Origin: an uncultured Verrucomicrobia subdivision 3 bacterium | GTDB lineage: Bacteria > Verrucomicrobiota > Verrucomicrobiia > Limisphaerales > UBA11358 | Length of the DNA stretch: 44,442 nt | Direction: 5' to 3' | Assembly: GCA_903944085.1 (NCBI GenBank) | Contig: CAJAQO010000289.1 | Coordinates: 1 to 44,442, forward strand | Part shown: positions 35,733 through 44,025 of the stretch, piece by piece | How positions within the stretch are numbered: the first letter of the stretch is position 1 | Layout: each line of letters begins with the position of its first letter | Made by a program: the position numbers and the translations under genes | The notes under the pieces: generated by a model | The model's input: the letters and a program-made list of their open reading frames with translations, nothing else | Database searches by the model: none | What the model was told of the DNA's origin: nothing

Positions 35733-37331
35733 ATGAAAATCATCATTTGTGACCCGATCTCGCCCAAAGGCATTGCGCTGCTCCAGCAGCGGCCGGAATT
35801 TAATGTCGTCGTTTTGCCGAAACGGCTGCCGGAAGCGGAACTGATTCCGCTGGTGGCGGACGCGACCGCGCTGGTGGTGCGTTCCGAAACCAAGGTCACG
35901 CGCAAAATCATCGAGGCAGCCAAGCAATTGCGCGTCGTGGGCCGCGCCGGCGTGGGCGTGGACAACGTGGACATCGAGGCCGCCACGCAGCACGGCACCG
36001 TGGTGATGAACACGCCCGGTGGCAACACGGTGACGACGGCGGAACTGACGTTCACCATGCTGCTCTCGCTCGCGCGCAAAGTGCCGCAGGCGGCGGCGAC
36101 GATGATTGCCGGCAAATGGGATCGCAAATTATTTCAAGGCGTCGAACTGCAAGGCAAAACGCTCGGCGTGCTCGGCATGGGCCGCATCGGCACGGAAGTC
36201 GCCAAGCGCGCCATCGCGTTCGGCATGAAGGTCGTCGCGTATGATCCGTATCTCACGGAAGATCGCGCGAAAGCCATCGGCGCGGAGTTCGCGCCGGAAG
36301 TGGATGATGTTTATCGCGTCGCCGATTTCATCACCGTCCACATGCCGGTGACGAAGGAAACCAAGGAAATGCTGAACGCGGCCGCGTTCGCGAAGATGAA
36401 GCCCGGCGTGAAAATTGTGAATTGCGCGCGCGGCGAAATCATTTCGGAAACCGATTTGATCGCGGCGCTCGAATCGAACAAAGTCGCCGGTGCGGCGCTG
36501 GACGTTTTTGCCGTCGAGCCGCTGCCCGCCGACCATCCGTATCGCAAGCAGTCGAATTTGATTCTCACGCCGCACCTCGGCGCGAGCACGGAAGAAGCGC
36601 AGGAAAAATGCGGCATTGAAGTTGCGGAAGTCATCGCGGGCTATCTGCTCACCGGCGAAGTTCGCAACGCCGTGAACCTGCCGTATCTCGACGCGAAAAC
36701 CTACGAACAGGTGAAGCCGTATTTGCCGCTCGGCGAGGCGCTGGGCAAATTAGTGGCCCAGCTTTCGCCGGCGACCGCCGACAAACTGCACATTACGTTT
36801 GGCGGCAATGCGCGGCTTTTGCCGAACACGGACCCGGTGACGCGCGCGATTTTGCGCGGGTTTTTATCCACCAGCAATTTGAAAGATGTGAACAATGTCA
36901 ACGTCCGCAGCGTGGCGCAGAGCATCGGTATCACCGTCGAGGAAAAGAAATCGGACGAGCCGGTGACGTTCAACGAATGGGTGCACGTGCAGGCGTTCAG
37001 TGGCGCGCGGAAACTGGTTTCGGCGGGCGGCACATTTTTTGGTTCGCCGAATAATCCGCGCATCGTGCGGGTGTTCAGCCAGCCGGTGGAAATTCCGGTC
37101 ACGGGCACGCTGCTGCTGTTGAACAATGCCGACAAGCCGGGCATCGTCGGGCTGCTGGGCACGCTGCTGGCCAAGCACAAAGTGAACATCGCCAGCATGA
37201 GCCTGGGCCGCGATACGGCGGGCGGGCGGGCGTTGACGGTGTTGAGTCTCGACAGCGAGCCGCCGCAGGCGGTGCTGGATGAACTGAAAAAAGACACTGA
37301 CATCAGCAATGTGAAGGTGGTAAAGTTATAA
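35733..37331 (+). CDS. serA: D-3-phosphoglycerate dehydrogenase
   Basis: The 532-residue product catalyses the first step of serine synthesis, oxidising 3-phosphoglycerate to 3-phosphohydroxypyruvate with NAD in the cytoplasm. The long type is clear. The catalytic region has GRAGVGVDNVDIEAATQHG and GNTVTTAELTFTMLLSLAR. The Rossmann motif is GKTLGVLGMGRIGTEVAKRA. VNCARGEIISETDL and HLGASTEEAQ carry the active-site Arg and His. An intervening domain of about 130 residues follows. A C-terminal ACT domain (TLLLLNNADKPGIVGLLGTL) may mediate regulation by serine. The length matches bacterial long SerA proteins. It is the first of five co-directional genes, with the prolyl isomerase 47 bp downstream. 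Confidence 0.97.
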   Translation: MKIIICDPISPKGIALLQQRPEFNVVVLPKRLPEAELIPLVADATALVVRSETKVTRKIIEAAKQLRVVGRAGVGVDNVDIEAATQHGTVVMNTPGGNTVTTAELTFTMLLSLARKVPQAAATMIAGKWDRKLFQGVELQGKTLGVLGMGRIGTEVAKRAIAFGMKVVAYDPYLTEDRAKAIGAEFAPEVDDVYRVADFITVHMPVTKETKEMLNAAAFAKMKPGVKIVNCARGEIISETDLIAALESNKVAGAALDVFAVEPLPADHPYRKQSNLILTPHLGASTEEAQEKCGIEVAEVIAGYLLTGEVRNAVNLPYLDAKTYEQVKPYLPLGEALGKLVAQLSPATADKLHITFGGNARLLPNTDPVTRAILRGFLSTSNLKDVNNVNVRSVAQSIGITVEEKKSDEPVTFNEWVHVQAFSGARKLVSAGGTFFGSPNNPRIVRVFSQPVEIPVTGTLLLLNNADKPGIVGLLGTLLAKHKVNIASMSLGRDTAGGRALTVLSLDSEPPQAVLDELKKDTDISNVKVVKL

Positions 37332-37378
37332 TTCTGTTGTTTGAACCAAAACGAAATTTGCCAGTCCAATTGAACCAA

Positions 37379-38473
37379 ATGAAATTAAAATTGATTGTTG
37401 CCGCCGCGCTGGTTGCCGGCGTGTGTTCCACGCAGGCCGTCACGCAACCCGCCACGGCGGGCACCAATGCCAATCCTGAAGCCGCGATGACCGCCTTGTT
37501 CGGCGATCCGGCGGTGGTCAAGGGCAAGGGCTTTGAAATCAAGCGCAGCGATTTGGACCAGGTGGTGTCCGGGGCCAAAGCCAACGCCGCCGCCGCCGGC
37601 CAGCAGTTGCCGCCGGATTTTGAGATTTCCGTGCTGAACCAATTGATCACCATCCAGGTGCTGTTGCAGACGGCGAACGCCGCCGACCAGGCCGCCGGCA
37701 AGTTGGAGGCGGATCAGCAATACACGAACTTGCTCAAAAAATTCACGTCGCCGGACGCGTTTGAGCGCCAGCTCAAGGCCGTGGGCATGACGGTCGCGGA
37801 TCTGCGCGCCAAGGCCACGCAGGAAGCGGTCGCCAAGACGGCGCTGAAGCGCTTGCTGAATATCAGCATCACGGACGAGGATGCGAAGGATTATTACAAC
37901 CAGCACGCGGCGGATTTTGAACAGCCGGAGCTGGCGCACGTCCGGCACATTTTGCTGATGACGATTGATCCGGCCACGCGTTCGTCGCTGACGACCAACA
38001 CGGTGGCCGCCAAGCGCAAGCAGATTGATGATTTGCGCAAGCGCGTGCTCGCCGGCGAGGATTTTGCGGCGCTGGCCAAGCAGTTTTCCGAAGATCCCGG
38101 CTCGAAGGAAAACGGCGGCGAACTGCCGGAATTTCCGCGCGGCCAGATGGTGCCGGAATTTGAATCCGCCGCCTTTGCGCTGTCCACCAACCAGGTCAGC
38201 GAAGTGATCACCACGCAGTTCGGCTACCACATCATCAAACTGCTGGACAAGACGCCGGCGAAGAAAGTGGATTACGCCACGGCGGCGACGGACATCAAGG
38301 ACGGGCTGGCGCGGATGAAGATCTCCAAGCTCGCGCCGGATTACGTCAAGAAGCTGCGCACGGATGACCAGGTGGAAATTCTTGATGCCAACTTGAAAGC
38401 GCTGGACGAAAAGGTCCAGGCCAATCAGGCGGCGGCTGCTGCCGAAGCTCCGGCCACCGGAACCAGCAAGTAA
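37379..38473 (+). CDS. Parvulin-type peptidyl-prolyl isomerase, SurA/PrsA-like, exported
   Basis: The product has 364 residues from the ATG that opens a signal peptide (MKLKLIVAAALVAGVCSTQA). An upstream TTG at 37337 is less likely. An N-terminal chaperone-like helical part (about 45-180) comes before a PpiC/rotamase domain at about 185-315: ELAHVRHILL, GEDFAALAKQFSEDPGSKENGGEL, FPRGQMVPEFESAAFAL and TQFGYHIIKLLD. It should help fold exported or outer-membrane proteins in the periplasm. That fits a genome exporting very large modular proteins, though the link is inferred. The C-terminus is Ala-rich and low in complexity. It sits 47 bp after serA and 44 bp before the coiled-coil gene, so probably in an operon. 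Confidence 0.92.
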   Translation: MKLKLIVAAALVAGVCSTQAVTQPATAGTNANPEAAMTALFGDPAVVKGKGFEIKRSDLDQVVSGAKANAAAAGQQLPPDFEISVLNQLITIQVLLQTANAADQAAGKLEADQQYTNLLKKFTSPDAFERQLKAVGMTVADLRAKATQEAVAKTALKRLLNISITDEDAKDYYNQHAADFEQPELAHVRHILLMTIDPATRSSLTTNTVAAKRKQIDDLRKRVLAGEDFAALAKQFSEDPGSKENGGELPEFPRGQMVPEFESAAFALSTNQVSEVITTQFGYHIIKLLDKTPAKKVDYATAATDIKDGLARMKISKLAPDYVKKLRTDDQVEILDANLKALDEKVQANQAAAAAEAPATGTSK

Positions 38474-38517
38474 GCAGACTTGCCAAACCTGCCGCCGACG
38501 GCCACATTTAACACCCT

Positions 38518-39330
38518 ATGAAACTCAAGGTTGTCATTGTCATATTGGCGGTAGCCAGTATCGGGCTGGGCATTGCGCTGTTCGCCACCAAAAAGTCGGC
38601 GGACGAGCAGCACAGCACGGATGTGAATTCCATCATTGAGTATTCCAACCAAGTGGTGACCGCCAACAGTCATTTGGACGAATTGCGACAGGTCAACTTG
38701 ACGCTGTCAAACGACCTGACCTCCAGCCAGCAGCAGTTGTCGTTGAACGCGGAGCAGTTGGCGCAGTTGTCCAACAACCTGGCCACGGCGAACGCGACGC
38801 TCGCCAGCGCCAACACGGCGCTGGCCGAAACCAAGACGTCGCTGGCCAGCGCGCAAGAGCAGGTCACCAACCTGAATCTTCATATTTCAGATCTCGAAGC
38901 GCAAAACAAGGTGCTGGATCAGCAGGCCACGACGCTGTCCTCCAAGCTGGCGAATTTGACCGGGCAGATTGAGAACACCAAAAACATGCTGGCCATCGCG
39001 GAAACCAACAGCGCTTTTTTGCAGGGCGAACTGCAAAAACAGCTCGTGCAAAAGGCCGAGTTGGAACACAAGTTCAACGACGTGGATGAGCTGCGCGCCC
39101 AGGTCAAAAAAATGAAGGATGAAATGTTTGTCGCGCGCCGCCTGCAATTGATGAAGAATGACAACAGCGGCAAAAAAGGCGCGGAGCTGCTCAACCAGCG
39201 CTCGCTGTCGGTGACCAATTCGCCGACTCACAAGCCGGCGGCGAATTACGATCTCAACGTCGAAGTCGGGTCTGACGGCTCGGTCAAGGTCATTCCGCCG
39301 CTCGGCGCGACCAACCGTCCGGCGCACTGA
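38518..39330 (+). CDS. Single-pass membrane protein with long coiled coil
   Basis: The 270-residue product has one N-terminal membrane segment (VVIVILAVASIGLGIALFAT, 4-23) that can serve as an uncleaved anchor. A long heptad-rich coiled coil spans about 40-205, with repeats such as ATANATLASANTALAETKTSLASAQ. A polar tail (about 210-270) ends in a beta-like segment VEVGSDGSVKVIPP. I do not recognise a named family; similar proteins sit near the cell envelope in Verrucomicrobia. It lies between the exported prolyl isomerase (44 bp before) and the FmdB-like gene (27 bp after). It may be an envelope scaffold. Function unknown. Confidence 0.8.
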   Translation: MKLKVVIVILAVASIGLGIALFATKKSADEQHSTDVNSIIEYSNQVVTANSHLDELRQVNLTLSNDLTSSQQQLSLNAEQLAQLSNNLATANATLASANTALAETKTSLASAQEQVTNLNLHISDLEAQNKVLDQQATTLSSKLANLTGQIENTKNMLAIAETNSAFLQGELQKQLVQKAELEHKFNDVDELRAQVKKMKDEMFVARRLQLMKNDNSGKKGAELLNQRSLSVTNSPTHKPAANYDLNVEVGSDGSVKVIPPLGATNRPAH

Positions 39331-39357
39331 TTTTCCCGCCGAAATTTTCGCGCGATC

Positions 39358-39672
39358 ATGCCGACCTACGAATACACCTGTGAAAAGTGCGGACATGAGT
39401 TTGAAGCCAGCCAGTCCATGTCCGCCGCGCCGTTGAAGATTTGTCCGAAAGATCTCTGCGCCCGGAAAAAATGGGGCAAAGGCAAGGTGAAGAAAAAAAT
39501 CAGCAGTGGCGCGGGCCTGATCTTCAAAGGCAGCGGTTTTTACATCACCGATTACCGCAGCGACAACTACAAAAAATCCGCCACCACCGCCGCCGGCGAA
39601 GGCAAACCGGCCGCGAAGCAGGAGACGAAAACGGAAACCAAGCCGGCGCCCAAGGCTACGGAAAAAAAATGA
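39358..39672 (+). CDS. FmdB-like zinc ribbon protein
   Basis: The 104-residue product opens with MPTYEYTCEKCGHEFEASQS, the classic FmdB/CxxC_CxxC_SSSS start. Zinc should be bound by C8, C11, C29 and C34. The second knuckle is CPKDLC rather than the more common CPxC. A conserved ISSGAGLIFKGSGFYITDY block follows, then a Lys/Ala/Pro-rich tail of low complexity (about 75-104). FmdB proteins are small putative regulators or chaperone-like factors of uncertain role. The stop overlaps the next gene's ATG by four bases (ATGA), which suggests coupled translation. Confidence 0.93.
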   Translation: MPTYEYTCEKCGHEFEASQSMSAAPLKICPKDLCARKKWGKGKVKKKISSGAGLIFKGSGFYITDYRSDNYKKSATTAAGEGKPAAKQETKTETKPAPKATEKK

Positions 39673-41054
39673 CCTCGCCGCGCCACGGTTGCGCGGTGCT
39701 GCTCGGCCTGTTGCTCTCGCTTGCCGGCGCGAAAGGACAATTTTCTTTTGCCGATCCCAATGCGGTCCGCAGCGTTTCCGGCCAGTTTGTTGTCTCCAGC
39801 GCGTCCGCCGGCCCGTCGTTTTTTCGGAATCCCGCCATAGCCGCTGACACCAACGTGCTGCGGCTGGAACCCGCGCTGCTGGCGGTGGCGGCTGAGCGTT
39901 TCAAAATCTCCCTCTGGCGCCAGCTCGGCTTGGCATCCGACGCGCCGTGGTCGGGAAAAGTTTTTCTCGTTCTGCATCCGGCGCGGGCGCTGGATGAAAC
40001 GGTGACCGTCGCCTCCGAGCCGTTTATTAACCATTGGAATTACCGGGTGGAATTTCCGGCCGCCCTCGCGAAGACGCGCTACGCCCGCGCGCTGTCCGCC
40101 GTGCTGCTCTTGGAAATCGCCAACCGCACGGCCAAGTCCGACAGCCACGGCGCGGAAGTTCCGGCGTGGCTGGTGGACGGATTCGCGCAGCAGGTGCTCG
40201 CCGCCGACGGCGAGCGAGTGCTGTTATCTGCGCCCGCAAAAAAAACGGGCGGCCTGCCGGTCAGCCGGCTCGACCAGACCGAGCACGATTTCGACCCACT
40301 CGCCGCCGCGCGGCGGGTGCTGCAAAATCTGCCGGTGCTGACGTTTGACCAATTGAGCTGGCCGACGGAGGCGCAACTCGACGGCGCGGATGGCGGCGCT
40401 TACTTCGCCAGCGCGCAATTGTTTCTGCACGATCTGCTGGCCTTGAAAAACGGCCCGGAAAAACTGCGCACCCTGCTGGCGGAATTGCCGGCGCATCTTA
40501 ACTGGCAGACGGCTTTCTTCACTGCGTTCGGCGACGATTTCAAACGGCCGCTGGACGTGGAAAAATGGTGGGCGCTGCGCGTCGTCAATTTCGCCACCCG
40601 CGCGCCCGGGCCGCGTTGGACGACCGAAGCCAGCCGCGACCGGTTGGCCGAGCTGCTGAGCGTTCCGGTGGAATTTCGCAATGGTTCCAACGCGCTGCCG
40701 GATCATGCGGAAATTTCCCTGCAGGCCGCCCTCCAGCATTTGAATCCCGTCCAGCGCGATGAAGTGTTGCGGACGAAGCTGCGCGATCTCGCGCTGGTGG
40801 AACTGCGGCTCGCACCGCCCTTCGGCGACCTGGCCGACGGCTATCGTCTGGCGCTGGCTGGATTTCTGGGCGAACAAAAAATGCCCGCGCCGGTTTCTGT
40901 CACCAACAAACGGGCGGCGACGATGAATCGCAAGGCGAGTCTCGCGGCCACGTTGAAAAAATTGGATGCGCTGGATCGGCGTCGTCGCGAGGCCGAGGCG
41001 CACGCCGTCATTCCTTTGCCGGGCAACTCAAAAGCCGGTTCGCCGGGAAGCTAA
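39669..41054 (+). CDS. Exported MA-like (M1-type fold) protein without zinc-binding histidines
   Basis: The product has 461 residues from an ATG that overlaps the FmdB stop by four bases. A signal peptide is present (CAVLLGLLLSLAGAKG). Residues about 95-180 follow the layout of gluzincin MA-like peptidases: VFLVLHPARALDE, WNYRVEFP, then ALSAVLLLEIANR and VPAWLVDGFAQQVLA. Active relatives have HExxH and WLxEGxAQ at these two places. Here they read LEIAN (148-152) and WLVDG (167-171). Both zinc His are lost and the third-ligand Glu is Asp, so catalysis is unlikely. A helical region (about 245-350) and a Lys/Arg-rich end follow. It may be a binding or scaffold protein of the envelope. The stop overlaps the convergent RidA-like gene by four bases. 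Confidence 0.8.
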   Translation: MTSPRHGCAVLLGLLLSLAGAKGQFSFADPNAVRSVSGQFVVSSASAGPSFFRNPAIAADTNVLRLEPALLAVAAERFKISLWRQLGLASDAPWSGKVFLVLHPARALDETVTVASEPFINHWNYRVEFPAALAKTRYARALSAVLLLEIANRTAKSDSHGAEVPAWLVDGFAQQVLAADGERVLLSAPAKKTGGLPVSRLDQTEHDFDPLAAARRVLQNLPVLTFDQLSWPTEAQLDGADGGAYFASAQLFLHDLLALKNGPEKLRTLLAELPAHLNWQTAFFTAFGDDFKRPLDVEKWWALRVVNFATRAPGPRWTTEASRDRLAELLSVPVEFRNGSNALPDHAEISLQAALQHLNPVQRDEVLRTKLRDLALVELRLAPPFGDLADGYRLALAGFLGEQKMPAPVSVTNKRAATMNRKASLAATLKKLDALDRRRREAEAHAVIPLPGNSKAGSPGS

Positions 41055-42175
41055 ACCGGCGGGGCGCTTAAACTTTCCGTTTCTGCTTCGGCCTCAAGCT
41101 CGAACAGCAGGTCGTCGCGGCAGACATCGCATTGCGCGGAGACGACCGGCATTTGCGTCAGCTGATTAGCCGCGAGCCATTCTGTAAAAACTCCGGCATC
41201 CGCCGCGTGGCGAAAATAGGCCGTGGCGCGGGTCAAATCGGCAAAGCTGAATCCGCGCGCGCGCAGCATCGCCTCCACCACGTCCATCGTCAGCTCCACC
41301 TGTTTGCGGACATCGCCGACCCAGACCGTTTTGCCGCCGGGCGCGATGCTGGCCGTGCCGGAAATGTGCAGCCGCCGGCCGGTGTTCGTGGACATTTCCA
41401 TCGCGCGGCTGAAGGAGCTGCCGTAGGCGGGCGCGGGACATTGCAGCGGCGAAGCGACTTCTTTGGCGTAGGCATTTTTTTCGAGCGGGCGAAATGCCTG
41501 CGCCGCCAGCGTGAGCGCGGTGCCGGCGGGATTTTTCGCGCCGACGCCGGTGCTGGCGGGCATGGAACCGGTGCGGAATTTCACGCCGGAATAAATTTTC
41601 GTCCGCGCGCGGTTGAAATCGTCATACCACGACAAAATATTTTCGAGAAAAAACCAGGTCCGCACAGTGTCGGCCAGACCGAATCCGGCAGCGGCCAGAA
41701 TGCTTTGCAGATTCTCAAGCGTGTGGCGCGTTTGGTCGGCTGGCGAAAGCGTTTTATCCGCCGGCACTAGCCCGCCGACAAAACATTGCCGCGCGCCGCC
41801 GTCCGTGAACACGGAGCCGATCACACGGCCGCCAAACCGGATGCGCTCCACGTCGCCGGTGAAAGCATGAAACTGAATTCCCGCAATCGGCGCGGCATTG
41901 CAGTCGGCACCTTCGACCCAAGTAATCGGCCAGTCCAGTCGGCCAAATAATTTTTGTAGCGCGTCCGCAGTGGCCGCACTGGCACCGACTTGGCCGAAGC
42001 CGAGCAGATGCACCGGCGTGGCGGCGGTTTCACGCAGCCGCGCGGCGAGCCGGCGGCCCAGGTCAGGAATCTGCTCGCCGGCCTGCGGCTTGCAGGTGAA
42101 GGAAACCAGCTCGCCCGTTTTAACGGCCGGCGCCGACGCGGGCACCGCGCCCGGATTTGATACAAGCAACGACAT
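41051..42175 (-). CDS. RidA/YjgF superfamily protein, chorismatase-like (FkbO/Hyg5 type)
   Basis: The 374-residue product has two RidA-like halves. The first spans about 120-215 (RHTLENLQSILAAAGFGLADTVRTWFF). The second is about 235-365, with APAYGSSFSRAMEM, LHISGTASIAPGGKTVWVGD and VVEAMLRARGFSFADLTRATAYFR. This size and order match the FkbO/Hyg5/XanB2-type chorismatases and their uncharacterised relatives, which hydrolyse chorismate or form hydroxybenzoates. The chorismate-site residues cannot be checked by eye. RidA-type deaminase activity is the other option. No signal peptide is present. It stands alone on this strand, with a 4-bp stop-to-stop overlap with the gene at 39669-41054. Confidence 0.8.
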   Translation of the reverse strand: MSLLVSNPGAVPASAPAVKTGELVSFTCKPQAGEQIPDLGRRLAARLRETAATPVHLLGFGQVGASAATADALQKLFGRLDWPITWVEGADCNAAPIAGIQFHAFTGDVERIRFGGRVIGSVFTDGGARQCFVGGLVPADKTLSPADQTRHTLENLQSILAAAGFGLADTVRTWFFLENILSWYDDFNRARTKIYSGVKFRTGSMPASTGVGAKNPAGTALTLAAQAFRPLEKNAYAKEVASPLQCPAPAYGSSFSRAMEMSTNTGRRLHISGTASIAPGGKTVWVGDVRKQVELTMDVVEAMLRARGFSFADLTRATAYFRHAADAGVFTEWLAANQLTQMPVVSAQCDVCRDDLLFELEAEAETESLSAPPV

Positions 42176-42335
42176 TGCTCCATACGACGGGCTGCCGCCC
42201 GGAATGGTTACAAGACAAACTGCTGATGCAAAAAATAAGAACTTTAGAGGCTATTCATTTCTTGTCATTGGCATGGCAAAAAATGTGTGGTTTTTTCCTG
42301 AAGCTTTTGGTGGCACTTTGTCGTCTGATCTAACC

Positions 42336-43922
42336 ATGACATGTCGCGCCAAAAAATTTGCCGCCCGCAACGGCGGGCTGCTGGCGCTGCTGCTATTCGC
42401 CGCCGGTCGGATTTTGGCCGCCACGCCGTTTGAAAGCCCGGTCGCGCTGATGCCACAAAATAAAATTGACGAAATTATTTTCGCGCGGCTGCAGGCCTTG
42501 CATATCACGCCCGCGCAGCTCTGCTCTGATCCAGTGTTCCTCCGGCGCGTTTTTCTGGATGTGACCGGCACGTTGCCCACGGCATTGGAAGCGGAGAATT
42601 TTATCCTCGACCGCAGCCCCGACAAGCGCCGCGCGCTGATTGACCGACTGCTGGCGCGCGACGAGTATGCGGATTATCTCGCGATGAAATGGGGCGATCT
42701 CCTGCGCATCAAGGCCGAATTCCCCATCAACCTCTGGCCGAACGCCGCACAGTCCTATCATCGCTGGGTGCATGACGCCATCCGCGACAATGTGCCGGTG
42801 GATAAATTTGCCCGCGAACTGCTCACCGCCAGCGGCAGCAATTTTGAAATGCCGCCGGTGAATTTTTACCGGGCGATGCAAAACCGCACGCCGTCCGGCA
42901 TCGCCCAAACCGTCGCGCTGACGCTGCTGGGCGAGCGGGCGGAGAACTGGCCAACGAACGAGCTGGCCAAGCTGGCGGTGTTTTTTGCGAACGTCGGCTA
43001 TAAATCCACCTCCGAGTGGAAGGAGGAAATCGTCTATTTCAATCCCGCTTCGACCAACGCTGGCGCGCTGAACGGCGCGCCGTGCGCGGCGGTTTTTCCC
43101 GACGGCGAAAAAGTGAAGCTCTCGCCGGACCAAGATCCGCGCGACGTGTTTGCCGACTGGCTGGTGAAAGATCCGCAATTCGCGAAAAACATCGTCAATC
43201 GCGCGTGGTCGTGGCTGCTCGGGCGCGGCATCGTGCAGGAGCCGGATGATTTTCGCGCGGACAATCCGCCGAGCAATCCGAAGCTGCTGGCATTTCTGGA
43301 AAATGATTTGGTTTCGTCCGGCTACGATTTCAAGCACCTCTACCGGCTGATTTTGAATTCCAAAACCTACCAGCTCGCCGCGATTCCGCAGAGCAAGAGT
43401 CCGGAAGCGGCGGCGAATTTTGCTTTTTATTCGCTGCGCCGGCTGGATGCGGAAGTGCTGATTGACGCGCTGGATCAAATCACGGGCGCGGACGAAAAAT
43501 ATTCCAGCGCGATTCCGGAGCCTTACACGTTTATTCCCGACAACCTGCGTTCCATCGCATTGCCGGACGGCAGCATCACCAGCGGATTTCTGGAACAGTT
43601 CGGCCGGCCGTCGCGCGACACCGGGCTGGAATCGGAACGCAACAACCGCATCACCGCCGCGCAAAAATTGACGCTGCTGAATTCCAGTTTGATGCAGAAA
43701 AAAATCGAGTCGTCGCGGATGATTGATTTCCAGACTTCGGCCGGGCGCACGCCGGCGGAGGTCGCCAACGGCATGTATCTCGGAATCCTTTCGCGGTTCC
43801 CGACGGCGGCGGAAACGAAGACAGCGCAGGATTATTTTCAATCCGGCATTGGCAAGCGCCAGGCGGCCGTGGACCTAGCGTGGGCGTTGATGAACAGCAC
43901 GGAATTTCTTTACCGGCATTAA
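42336..43922 (+). CDS. DUF1549/DUF1553 exported protein
   Basis: The product has 528 residues from the ATG at 42336, just ahead of a signal peptide (GGLLALLLFAAGRILAA). Earlier in-frame starts (for example 42273) place extra residues before it. DUF1549 is seen from about 39 to 170 (DEIIFARLQALHITPAQLC, FLRRVFLDVTGTLP, DYLAMKWGDLLRI). DUF1553 spans about 269-525 (DVFADWLVKDPQFAKNIVNRAWSWLLGRGIV, LKHLYRLIL-like FKHLYRLILNSKTYQ, WALMNSTEFLYRH). These paired domains, with a DUF1501 gene next door, are typical of Planctomycetes and Verrucomicrobia and have no proven function. Many relatives carry an N-terminal cytochrome domain; this one does not. The DUF1501 gene follows after a long inverted repeat. 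Confidence 0.93.
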   Translation: MTCRAKKFAARNGGLLALLLFAAGRILAATPFESPVALMPQNKIDEIIFARLQALHITPAQLCSDPVFLRRVFLDVTGTLPTALEAENFILDRSPDKRRALIDRLLARDEYADYLAMKWGDLLRIKAEFPINLWPNAAQSYHRWVHDAIRDNVPVDKFARELLTASGSNFEMPPVNFYRAMQNRTPSGIAQTVALTLLGERAENWPTNELAKLAVFFANVGYKSTSEWKEEIVYFNPASTNAGALNGAPCAAVFPDGEKVKLSPDQDPRDVFADWLVKDPQFAKNIVNRAWSWLLGRGIVQEPDDFRADNPPSNPKLLAFLENDLVSSGYDFKHLYRLILNSKTYQLAAIPQSKSPEAAANFAFYSLRRLDAEVLIDALDQITGADEKYSSAIPEPYTFIPDNLRSIALPDGSITSGFLEQFGRPSRDTGLESERNNRITAAQKLTLLNSSLMQKKIESSRMIDFQTSAGRTPAEVANGMYLGILSRFPTAAETKTAQDYFQSGIGKRQAAVDLAWALMNSTEFLYRH

Positions 43923-43932
43923 CCATGAAGCC

Positions 43933-44015
43933 TCACGCAAAGACGCAAAGACGCAAAGAAAAAGTGAAAGATGGAATGTTTTTTCCTTCTTTGCGCCTTT
44001 GCGTCTTTGCGTGAG
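43933..44015. repeat. Long inverted repeat of ACGCAAAG units between the DUF1553 and DUF1501 genes
   Basis: The left arm (43933-43961) contains three direct ACGCAAAG units. The right arm (43987-44015) is its reverse complement with one mismatch in 29 bases. The loop is 25 bases (43962-43986) and includes a run of T residues. The DNA could form a large hairpin or cruciform, 10 bp after one stop codon and 10 bp before the next ATG. Similar ACGCAAAG-type repeats are scattered in many bacterial genomes. The lack of spacers excludes CRISPR. If transcribed it may affect read-through into DUF1501. Confidence 0.9.
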
Positions 44016-44025
44016 CCACAAAATT

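Noticed and set aside
38760-38880. DNA tandem repeat in the coiled-coil gene
   Set aside because: The repetition reflects Ala/Ser/Asn-rich heptads in the protein and is not a separate repeat element.
42393-43841. 482-codon open frame on the minus strand
   Set aside because: It is antisense to the DUF1549/DUF1553 gene and has no recognisable domain or signal.
43933-44015. CRISPR-like array
   Set aside because: The 8-bp units are contiguous and mirrored in an inverted repeat. There are no spacers and no cas genes.
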